Below are positions 1 through 10,978 of a stretch of 64,000 bases of DNA, one piece after another (the first letter of the stretch is position 1; the number at the start of each line of letters is the position of its first letter). The stretch is from Balanoglossus misakiensis (Eukaryota; Hemichordata), in NCBI GenBank assembly GCA_040954595.2, contig CM082589.2, positions 1,240,001 through 1,304,000 of the forward strand, in the 5' to 3' direction. A program made the position numbers and the translations under genes. The notes under the pieces were generated by a model, which saw only the letters and a program-made list of their open reading frames with translations, ran no database searches and was not told the origin of the DNA.

Positions 1-1104
<1,104 letters not shown>

Positions 1105-1617
1105 ATTGGCCTTCTGATGGTTTACACCAGCTGTAGACAGAAACACAGTCACAATCAGAACGTTTTTAAGGTACCCCAAATCGAAATCTTGTGTTAATCA
1201 TGATGTTGTACCCATGTCACCAGTACCCAAGTACATGTAGTCATATGTTATTGACTTCACTCAGCCCTGTTTCAGAAGATTTAGGATTCATTTTAAGTTT
1301 GGCATTTGATCCCTGGGGTAGGGGATAGTTTGCAAATGGCTACTGCATAATGTAGAACACTGCCGTGTTTTCAAATAATACGCAGGAGAAACAAAAGTTC
1401 CAACAACATTATATTCCATCGGCACAGTGGTGATCATGAAAATAACCTTCAATCATTTACGTATAACTTGTTAACTAGGAGCCATCAGTCTGAATATCTC
1501 TGCCAATCTAACGGAGCAGTATTCAAAGAAAAGTTATGTGTACTCCACGTAAAATTCTGACTTTATTTTACTTCTTTAAATCGACAAAAATGTTCGATAC
1601 TGGTGTCGCAGACATAC

Positions 1618-1645
1618 CTACTCAAACGCGGCCATTTAGGGAAAG
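1618..1645 (-). promoter_or_regulatory. RPS7 non-coding first exon with 5' TOP-like start
   Basis: On the minus strand the sequence reads CTTTCCC from 1645 downwards, a C followed by a pyrimidine run. This is the terminal oligopyrimidine motif expected at the start of ribosomal-protein mRNAs. A consensus donor (TAG|GTATGT) follows with exon end 1618, and an acceptor (CTACAG) just before 1130 would lead into the coding exon. The start base is inferred from the motif, not measured. TOP mRNAs are known to be translationally controlled through mTOR/LARP1. Confidence 0.6.
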
Positions 1646-1991
1646 AACGACTAGTGACACCCCTAGCTTAATGACAATTCGCGCATTCAGTTCATCGTAG
1701 CATTTTCAGTTTCGTTTGCACTGTTTCCCGTATATTATATTTCACGTTGCGAGAAACAAATATTTCTTTCGAAATTACATTTCCAAAATTGTGGACAGAA
1801 TATTGACAGCATGGTTTATTTCAATTATTGTATATCACAATTTATATATTGTAAGCGGCTTAGGGTCACTGCTGAATGAAGCATTGTGGGATACCAAAGA
1901 TGGCAGCCCCCTTTGCTGAACCCGGAATTTAAATCGCAGTCTGTCGTAACAAAACAAGTGACAGTGCTTTAGAATTTGTCTAAATTATTTA
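1646..1991. promoter_or_regulatory. Short divergent interval between RPS7 and RNASEH1
   Basis: About 350 bases separate the probable RPS7 start from the RNASEH1 upstream ATG. The genes are head-to-head, so the two promoters must overlap or be shared. I see no TATA box in a convincing position for either gene. The exact RNASEH1 start site is not visible. Confidence 0.55.
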
Positions 1992-3606
1992 ATGCTACAG
2001 AGTTTGAGTAGACGTTTGTTTCTGTGCACGATGGGAAAGTGGTTTTACGCTGTTCGTGTGGGTAGGAAGCCAGGTATTTATCCAAATTGGTAAGTGTGTA
2101 CTGCTGCTGGGGAGGTGTGTCATGTGTGTGGTGATATAAACACATGTCACGTGCTGATTCAGCATGACCAGATCGAGTGGTAGCTAAATTAGTCTTGGTT
2201 ATATCTGGAATCTGATCAGTCTCATACACATTACCAACATGTCACTCTATATACAGGGATGAGTGCAAGAAACAAGTTGACAACTTCTCTGGAGCAAAAT
2301 TCAGGAAATTCCCATCCAAAGCAGAGGCACTTGAATTCATTGGAACAATCACGAATACAACACCAAGTATTCAACAGACACATGGAACTGAAAACAAGAC
2401 AATGACAACCAAGCAATCATCAAAGCCTTCTGCATCATTTGCATCCAGAAGTCATCGTACGCAGTCAACAGAATTGGTTTGTCTTTATTGCCAATCTTCT
2501 TCACATACTCACAGTCGTTGCCAAGCGAAACGAAGTTATACTGCCAAAAGGTCAATGTCAACAGACTATGCACAAAGCAATAAACGACCCAAAATTGACC
2601 TAAATACTGGTAAGAAATTCTACCACTCGACATAGATTCTTCCACCCTTCCCTTCTGATATGTGTGTGATCCTGAGAAAGTAGTGAAATGATGGTTATGA
2701 TATACTCATATGATATCTACATTTGTCTGTATAAACAAGCATAAATTTGCATTCTTTGAAATTCATAATTTCTTGTTTCGTCTTTGTATTTTCAGCTGAT
2801 AGAGTGGCAGTGTATACTGATGGTGCGTGTACTGCCAATGGTAGGAAAGGTGCTAAGGCTGGTCTTGGTGTTTACTGGGGTCCTCAACACCCGAAGAATG
2901 TCAGCGAAAGATTGCAAGGCAGGCAGACAAACCAAACAGCAGAGATTATGGTAAGTCAGTCTTCACAGAATAACTTCCTGCACTGGTGAAGTGCGCCCCC
3001 TGTGTCAAAAGTTCCCTCTGCCACATACAGATTCTGTTTTGACAATAATGGTGTCTATTTTGAATCTTACAGGCAGCAGTAAGAGCATTAGAGACCGCCA
3101 AAGAGATGAATATTCATAAGTTATCAATTTACACAGACAGTATGTTTACAATCAACTGTAAGTATGATCACAGTTTTGTAAGCAACAATAACTTTTCTGG
3201 GCTGTAAGGGGAATGTCAGTTTGTTCTCTGGAAAGTGTAAACATTGACTGTCTTTCACATGGTTTAGGCATTACACAGTGGATCCATAACTGGAAACGGA
3301 ACGGTTGGAAGACGAAGACCGGACCAGTGATTCACAAAGATGAACTCATACAGTTGGATAAATTATGTCAAGAAGTAAATGTGTCATGGGTAAGTTAAAA
3401 CTTGTTAGCGAGCCTACCATTCTCAGTGATAAAGTATTGTGAGCTTGCCCTGCATCAGATTACCGTACCACAATAACTATGTGATTATACCCTAACCAGT
3501 TCTGTTGTTTATCTCACAGGTACATGTGCCGGGTCATAGGAATATCCATGGTAACGAAGAAGCTGATAAACTTGCCCGAGCTGGTGCACTAAAAGCCCTG
3601 AACTAA
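1992..3606 (+). CDS. RNASEH1: Ribonuclease H1, mitochondrial and nuclear forms
   Basis: Cleaves the RNA strand of RNA-DNA hybrids. Six exons: 1992-2089, 2257-2609, 2796-2950, 3073-3157, 3268-3389, 3520-3606; they join to 299 residues. Two in-frame starts exist. ATG 1992 is in a weak context and adds a short basic leader ([13 protein letters not shown]), a plausible mitochondrial presequence. ATG 2031 is in a strong context (A at -3, G at +4) and gives the 286-residue nuclear form, the same layout as human M1/M27. Residues 14-60 are the hybrid-binding domain ([13 protein letters not shown]). Residues 151-299 are the catalytic domain with D159, E200, D224, H277 and D287 in the expected spacing. 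In the linker, residues 108-121 read C-x2-C-x4-H-x4-C, a zinc-knuckle spacing that I do not know from vertebrate RNase H1. Retroelement origin is excluded by the hybrid-binding domain and the introns. Polyadenylation signal at 3865-3870. Confidence 0.97.
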
Positions 3607-3864
3607 AACAGACATCCCGTTCTGCTGGTGTGTTACAAGCACTCGGATTGGGATGCAGAATATTGTTTTCTTTTGATGTTACATATTATGTTGTGTTTTG
3701 TTCGCTTGGAAAATGTTTAATTGTAAGATTACTCCTTGTGTAGGTACAACACATAAATACATATACTCCTGTACTGCTGGAGTTTACACTGCCATGTAGA
3801 AAAATATATTTATTTAAATTTACGTTTTTCTTTACAAAATTTATGCGTTGATTATTTTTTGTAT

Positions 3865-3870
3865 AATAAA
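3865..3870 (+). terminator. RNASEH1 polyadenylation signal
   Basis: Canonical AATAAA about 260 bases after the stop codon, followed by a T/G-rich stretch (CTGTGTCTTTGAG). The 550 bases from here to the PEX13 start hold no coding frame that I can support and must contain the PEX13 promoter. Confidence 0.7.
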
Positions 3871-4416
3871 GAATTCACAAAATTGTAACTGCTGTGTCTT
3901 TGAGTTAATTGGCATAGGCATCAGCATCAGCATCGTGCTTGTATCCCAGATATCGCATTCGTATTTTTAGAATGCTGATTCTACGTAGGCAAACATTACC
4001 TGTAAATGTGCAAGACAATGAAATTTCTTTAGCAATGTTTACCATTTTACGTTAGATTTTTTCTCAAGTGTGTGAAACGTTAATTTTTCTGCGAAGGTCG
4101 CCCTCACAGTTTGAGATGCTTTGCTGACGTGCAAAGGGGCTTGAAATGCATGGCTATTGTCAGTTTCATCGAAGCTGATTCCAAATCCGAACCCGAAAAT
4201 AATGCTAAAGCTCACCTCAGTGGTCTCTGGAAAGTACCTTAGTAATAGTGGGTCGATATGTGAGATTACGCAGCTGATGAATTATATTTCCCCCTCGGTA
4301 TCGTCAGTGTTCTCAAGTTATTTATGATGACTCTGAATACGGTCAGGTTTTAGAGCTGTAAAGATAGATACCAAAGACTTTCAACTAATTTTCTGAGAGA
4401 TTCCCCAATCGTGATA

Positions 4417-6262
4417 ATGGCCGCCCCTCTGAAACCATGGGAGAGATCAGGAGTTGGACAAACTCAACAAAACATCGGAAATGAAGCCAGTTCTTTCACC
4501 CCAGTGTAAGTATAGCCTTTTGCTCATTTATGAAACATACCTTGTACGGGTAATAGAAATATACATGATGTAAAATGGGGGAAAGGTGCGACCAATTTTT
4601 GCAAGGGTCAAAGGGCAACTTATATAAGTGAATAAACTTTGTTGGGTGATCTTCCTGTTATTTCCAGACCTGGAGCTCCAGTGAATGCTCGATCAACTAC
4701 TCTAACTACATCAGGTGCACAACCCCCAGCAGTACCACTCAGACCATCACAGACCACAAGCAGCGTTGGTGTCAACAGATATAGCCCATACTCCTCATAC
4801 AGCAGCCCCTATTCCTCAGGTCTTGGACTTGGAGGAGGAGGGCTCTATGGGGGAGGGTATAGTGGAGGGTTGTCTGGAGTTGGCTATTCTCCGTACTCGT
4901 CAGGATTATACGGAAGCAGTATGTATGGAAGTGGCATGTATGGAGGGAGTGGACTATATGGATCAAGTGGAATGTATGGATCAGGTGGAATGTATGGAGG
5001 TGGAGGGATGTATGGAGGAGGAGGGATGTATGGACAAAATGCAATGGGGAGTCCGAGTCAGTTTGTTCAGCAAGCTGAGAATAGTAGTCGAGCAGCATTC
5101 CAATCCATTGAGAGCATCGTCCAAGCGTTTGGTTCCGTGAGTATGATGCTGGAATCGACGTTCCATGCTGTGTACAGTTCATTCCGTGCGGTGCTCGGAG
5201 TTGCAGACCACTTCACCAGACTCAAACAACATTTCATTCACGTGCTGTCTGCATTTGCTCTGGTCAGGACGCTACGGTATCTCTTTCGACGACTGCTTGT
5301 GTTGTTACGATTACGAGCGGCCAATTTACCTGAGGATGTTTGGAGTGATGCCAGCAGTCAAGTCAAGGCCATTGCTGACAAGACCCCGTCTAATGGACCC
5401 AAATCTTGGCCTATTTTCATGTTTCTTGGTGTTGTCATCGGTACACCATGGTTGATATGGAAACTACTCGGCACAATGGGAGATCAAACACAAGAAGGTG
5501 AAATCATTTTGTAAATAAATTCATCTTGATTTACATCTGTGTTCACAATTAGACTTCACAAACACAAATACCAGTACCAATTTCACCAGCTGGCAGTGTG
5601 TAATGATGTTTTATTTTTCATGGGCAGATGCAAATGGTTGGGCTACTGGTGAGAATGACCACATAGTGGCCAGGGCAGAGTATGATTTTACAGCACAAAC
5701 TAACGAAGAAATTTCATTCCGTGCTGGTCTGCTCATCAACATTGCACCAAAAGGTTAGTGTTATTGCAGTCCAAGAATAAGTTTATGAATAGAAACTCGA
5801 GTTAAATATGTTGCTCTTCTCTCATTCTGATTCTGAGATGCATTTATTTTTCTGATCACAGAAATGCAGCCCAGGGTAAGAGGATGGTTACTGGCAAGCA
5901 TAGATGGAAAAATGGGATTGATTCCGGCAAATTATGTCAAAATCCTGGGAAAGAGAAGAGGAAAAAAACAAGTCGCAGTGGAAGAAGAACCAGCTGCCAC
6001 ACAGGAAAGATCAGTTCTACAACCCATGCAACAGCCTTCCCCATCGCCACAGCAACCAACGCCTGTCGCCCAGTCTCAGCCAATGGATGACACTAGGTCA
6101 CATGATCTCATTGACCAATCAGATAGTAGAGCTGCAGATCAGAACAGTTTAGAAAGTGACTTTGCCAGCGATCAGGCACCACCCCCACCTCTTCCTCCTG
6201 TGGACAGTAAAGCAGAGCTAGATAATTTGAAAGAATTTGAAGACACAAGTTTCGGAGATTGA
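4417..6262 (+). CDS. PEX13: Peroxin 13, peroxisomal import docking protein
   Basis: Peroxisome membrane protein of the PEX13/PEX14 docking module that receives the PEX5 import receptor. Four exons (4417-4505, 4668-5497, 5628-5753, 5862-6262) give 481 residues, longer than the human protein (about 403). The N terminus has the PWE motif (KPWERSG). Residues about 65-153 are a Tyr/Gly-rich region, followed by the highly conserved block QFVQQAE.SSR.AFQSIESI. A conserved helical segment (FALVRTLRYLFRRL) and a transmembrane helix (PIFMFLGVVIGTPWLIWKLL) follow. The SH3 domain spans about 318-377 (ARAEYDF ... RGWLLASIDGKMGLIPANYVKIL). The extra length lies in the Gly-rich region, with repeats of the type G-M-Y-G-G-G, and in a Gln/Pro-rich tail. 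PEX13 occupies the slot that ADI1 holds in human 2p25.3. Polyadenylation signal AATAAA at 6286-6291. The exon 2 donor (GGTGAAAT) is weaker than the others but keeps the frame. Confidence 0.96.
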
Positions 6263-6285
6263 ACCCTTGTACAAATTAGAACGTT

Positions 6286-6449
6286 AATAAAGGGATAAGG
6301 TTTCATTTTAATGATAATTTACATTTTTCTATGGATGTCATTTAGCAGACAGTGTGGATTTTAAACTTTCCTGAGATCTCCAAAATCTACTGGGTATAAT
6401 GACCCAAGACAAGAGAAGGACAGAACATAAATTGTTTTATTGTTTTATT
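6286..6449. terminator. Convergent polyadenylation signals of PEX13 and TRAPPC12
   Basis: Plus-strand AATAAA at 6286-6291 lies 24 bases after the PEX13 stop. Two TTTATT copies (6436-6441 and 6444-6449) are AATAAA on the minus strand, about 500 bases past the TRAPPC12 stop. The two 3' ends face each other across roughly 150 bases. Confidence 0.65.
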
Positions 6450-6947
6450 TATACATAACTTTAGGATAAAGTGACTCAGGATGTACATGCAAATGTGACA
6501 AAACAAATGAAGTTACTTGAAGTGACCTGACAGTTAATTCTTGAGTTAAAAGGAACATGTTCACCTTAATCTGATAAACACACTACCATGTACCAACCTG
6601 TACTAAACCTGCTAAATATACACGAAACGCTACACATCAATATTGCACTTCTGGTTTGTTTGTTTGGATATCAAGTGTATCCCATTACACTCTACTGTCT
6701 ACATTTTTTTTCTTGACAAGATTCAGATTCACAAATGTTCACATCTTTAAGAGGAAAAAATCACACTTTTTGGTCTTTTCTTACACATTAGAGAAACTTT
6801 TTACAAGACTCAATAAGATTGTAATACAAGTACATTTGTGTGATGTAACATGAAAGAAATAAAGCAATTATTCTGTAATGTTTATGGTCCCAAAATAAAT
6901 AAGAAAATCACCATTTTAATCTTGTTACATGAACAGTATTGGAGTGA

Positions 6948-9900
6948 CTATATCATTTTCAAACACTGCACATTGAAACCATCGCCATGGTTTTTGTTGA
7001 CTAGGTCTAACAAAGCTTGCTTTTTATTCATGCTTCGTGATGATTCTAACTCATAAATCGTACACAAATTGAACAAAACTCCTTCCTGTAAAAATTTAGG
7101 GTCTTTATGAACTAAATTTTCTATGGTCCTGAGAGCTTCTTTCAGTTTTCCAACATACAGTAGACAAACAGCCATGTTGTTGATAGCCTAGGAGAAAACA
7201 TAGAAACATGTTTTCACAAATGACACACAACAAGACGTATGACTGTAATGGCTTTGCAATAAGCACAAGTACTTTAACATCCATAAACTACTGTCTGATA
7301 TTTTATGACTTACCAACGCATTGTCTGGATCCAATCTGAGTACTTCTTCGAAATTCACACGTGCTTCATCATAGTTACTTTGAGCTAACCAATAAAATCC
7401 TCTGAAAAAATAATCAGACACAGAATGAAGACGTCATTTCGAAGGAGAGCAAATCTCATTTACATGAAAAGGCTAAAAAAGACTCAGCTTCTATGGTAAC
7501 TTACTTGTTCATGAAGGTTTGAGCTTTTTCCTTATCGATCTTGGCTAGTTTTTCTACTTCTTGAAAACAGTTCTCTGCAGATTTCAAATCACCAAGTTGT
7601 AGATGGATCCTTCCCATCCCACTCCATATTGGTATCCCATTCTCTGTGTCTTTTTCAAGCAGGTCTTTGTATACCATACAAGCCTGGTTATAGTCCTATA
7701 GCGTAAATCACAAATTTTTAACATATCATAACTGTTCTGCACATTAACAAATGATGAAATGATGATGACAGATACAACGAAAGGTAACAGTATAACAGTT
7801 CAACAAACGAAATCATATATACCTTCATCAATGCCAGACAATTGCCAATAGAATACAGGATTCTAACCAGTCGAGATTTCCAGAGCTCTATTGATCCTGT
7901 TGAGGTGAAAAATATATACAACACTTGTGTTAGAAAATATCACAACTGTTTCACCTGTCAATCTATAAATCAGCTACATCGATTTTAGTTTTATTGTGAC
8001 CGGTGATTACAAACTATGACATAATGACAAGCATATTACCTTTCCTGTTATCGTCTGACATTTCAATGCCACTTCCATCTTCTGCAAGACCGTTTTCTAA
8101 ATTACTGATAATCTGAAAAGAATCGTGAAATTATATATCTTTTAGGGATAGAGCAAATCTTTTTTCCTTGTATGGTCAGCATATTTATTGTCGAAAAAAT
8201 GAATTGCAATTTGACTCACTAAATCTATACCTTAGATGTGATGGCATGTAGATAATACAGTCTATCAATGGTGTCTTGTGGTCTTCCGTTGTACTGGGGC
8301 AATTCCGCATGCAACATCCGGAATGAAAACGGCACCATGGAACCTGAAACGGACAAGACCAAAGAGGCTAATTAAAATAAATTTGTACATGACACATTGA
8401 TGACAAGGTCACTTTAAACAATCAGCAATTATCACACGAAGAATTAGAACTCATACCTCTCTTCCCTGGGTACGTCTCCTGATAAAATTCATAGAATAAA
8501 TCTGGTTGATCCAAATTTCCAAACGCCTCAATTTCTACCTCTGCTGTGCCGAACAAACGTAATTTCATCATGAGAGCTATTCTTGTGCACCAAATCTGAA
8601 AACAAAACAGTAATGATTGATTTCTTGATGTTCATCATCAACGTATATTGATCGTTTGATTTTCTACACATGGAGTCAAACCACAAGATTCATTATTGAA
8701 AACGATGATGATGGACTCCGACTGAGCAAAAAACTAAGTGACTTACCTGTAATGTAAGTGGTGTATTTAGAGTTGGTTTACCCAGAGCACCATTACCTTG
8801 GTTGAATCTGTCCAACAAACGTGCTGTTAGATCAACAGCAGATCGGTAACATCCTCCTGCCTGAGAAGGAAAATGAAAATGAAGTGAACAGTCAAGTCAA
8901 AAAATTAACCGAGAGAGTTGATGGCTCTAAGAGTCTGAAATCAAACTTACAATGAGTTGCTGAAGACCTTCTTCATTTTGACTGACGTTGTCTGCGGTCA
9001 ACATTTGTCTCTTATTGCTTTCTTGTTCACCCATGAACTTGTAGACCAAATCTTTGATCGGATCACCCTGGAAATGAAAACAAAACAAAAATTACTCATT
9101 CAAATGCATATTCAAATGTTATTGCAACTTATTTATATTTGCATATTTGTTTCCATAGCAACTTACCTGGGAATCTTCTACGACAACACCAGGCATTGTA
9201 TATTGGCTACTGTCCAGCAGGACTGAAGATGGAGACATCACCTTGGCAACCAGAATCTGTCGTGTTGATTCTGATGGTATCCATGCATTGTATCGCCTGT
9301 CGATGTCGCTCATTTTGAGCGCTGCTGCAAAGGGGTCTTCATTGTCCAATGAGCTTGAAGATAAGAAAGGGGGACGGGAAGCAATCTGTGGTGATGACAC
9401 TGGTGGTGCCTGACTTGTAAAGACGTCATTGATTGGTGGAGTCGTGGGCACTGATGCGTGTCTTGTACGGACTTCGCTGATTGGTGGACTTGTTGCCACT
9501 GGAGAATGACTTGTAAAGACTTCATTGATTGGTGGAGTGGTTGGGATTGAGTGATGGGAGTCTTTTGAAGTTGGTGACGATGTTTCAACTTGAGAGAATG
9601 ATCCACTACGACGAGCAGTTTCAACTTGTGAGAAGGAACCACTTCGATGTGATGTCACAGAAGCAGTCGAGTCAGTTAAACTATCAACACCACCAGTTGT
9701 AAACGAGTCAAAGAAATTCTTCCCTTCGATATCACCGCTGCTCACATCTTCATCAGCGAAAAACTTCCTCACATTGCTTTCATCGACTTTTTCACTCGGC
9801 AGTTCTTGTTCGGTCAGGCTACACTCAGGACTTCCAACTATCAGAGTTTCAAAACCATCATCAGTTTTGGATTTTGTCTGAATGTCCACAGGTTCTGATG

Positions 9901-10510
9901 TTTCTGGACTATCTTGTGGTGGTGATAGACCATCAGTGTTTTGTTCTGGCTGAGGTTCAGGATCTTCTAACGGTGCAGGTTGAATGTCGCCTGCTGTATC
10001 TTCCTTGATTTGTTCACCAACACAAACTCCATCAGCAGCTTGTTCAGTAAGACTCCCAGCTTGTTGGTCAATGTCTGGGAAACTCTCACTTTCTGAAGAT
10101 GGGGAGAAAGTCAAGAGGTCCCCTGGCTGATTTTGCTCGATGTCAACCCCCTCCTCTTCATAGTGAATGGTCTGCCCCTCTTGAGTATCGCCCTCTAGGG
10201 GCACGTCACCTCCACTTTCCTCCTCATCATCTTTTTCCTCATCCTGTTGCTCTGGACTTTCACTCAGATCAACCTCGCTGCCAGCAAATTCTCCCAAATT
10301 AAGCTGACCAACTGTAACACTCAGATCACCAACACCCAACTGTCCTAACCCCTGCCCTTCACATATTACTGGCACATCGACCAGCTCCGATCCGCCCATC
10401 TCCAGGGAAGCAGTCACAACATCTTCATCGGGTGATCGCTTCTCATCCGCGACTGCACCTTCGAAGTCAATATTTATACTCACATTAGCTTGTGTATCGC
10501 CTTGATCCAT
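6948..10510 (-). CDS. TRAPPC12: TRAPP complex subunit 12
   Basis: Subunit of the metazoan TRAPPIII complex, which acts in ER-Golgi traffic and autophagy; the human protein (TRAMM) also has a mitotic role. Ten exons in transcript order: 10510-9167, 9067-8951, 8860-8747, 8595-8457, 8343-8231, 8112-8040, 7896-7823, 7695-7505, 7401-7314, 7187-6948. All have GT/AG borders and join to 830 residues. Residues 1 to about 410 are acidic and disordered, with tandem repeats. From about 415 the family sequence begins ([19 protein letters not shown]), followed by TPR-like helices ([43 protein letters not shown]) and a C terminus matching human ([13 protein letters not shown] ... QCLK). The protein is about 95 residues longer than human because of the N-terminal repeats. 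It is head-to-head with EIPR1 as in human, and tail-to-tail with PEX13. Confidence 0.96.
9410..9560 (-). repeat. Coding 48-bp tandem repeat in TRAPPC12 exon 1
   Basis: The block ATTGATTGGTGG-type sequence starts at 9422, 9470 and 9518, an exact 48-base period. On the minus strand it encodes three 16-residue units: a Ser/His-rich start, then PTTPPIN[E/D]VFT twice and [11 protein letters not shown] once. A degenerate fourth unit follows. Just upstream in the protein a 12-residue unit ([10 protein letters not shown]..) is also duplicated. Confidence 0.85.
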
Positions 10511-10978
10511 ATTTACTGTGTACTAACTCATCTGCTGGGAGCAGGTGAAGTCTGTAATATGTGATCCCTGTCAACTAACACACGCTTGCCTAGGCTCGGA
10601 CACTGTGTGTGCAAAACGTCATCACATTGAGCGTTGTTATCAGATTCGACTTCGGATCCGTTTTCAGATTAGGTTTGGTGTACAAGTGCTGTAGCTGTGT
10701 ACGTCATGTTTACATGCCCCGACATATGCGCGTGCAAGATCTACAATAAAGTGAAATTTACAAATGTTTGCATTTATTTTCTAACTGCAGATACACTGGT
10801 ATCTTTTCAGTCGAATAGACGGACTTGTAATAGAGAGCTGCTGATCTTACCTGTCGACGCCATGATTCTGATTCCGACGCTAACTCTATTTCACACTTAA
10901 CTCTGACTCCATCTACTGATCTACAGCCTGGGATTGTCTGAGAACAATTTAAGAAACACTAGGTTGTGTAAAATAACG
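10511..10978. promoter_or_regulatory. Divergent promoter of TRAPPC12 and EIPR1
   Basis: Only 468 bases separate the two start codons. The interval contains CRE-like ACGTCA cores near 10617 and 10701 and a CG-rich stretch near 10736 (ATGCGCGTGCA) resembling half of an NRF-1 site. The head-to-head arrangement is the same as for the human genes. Transcription starts are not visible. The elements are pattern matches only. Confidence 0.6.

Noticed and set aside
2796-3606. Retroelement RNase H domain
   Set aside because: The enzyme has the cellular hybrid-binding domain, six introns, conserved neighbours and RNase H1-type active-site spacing.
4715-5182. Alternative plus and minus frames inside PEX13 exon 2
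   Set aside because: Regular Met/Cys/His patterns produced by the GGTATG-type repeat read out of frame.
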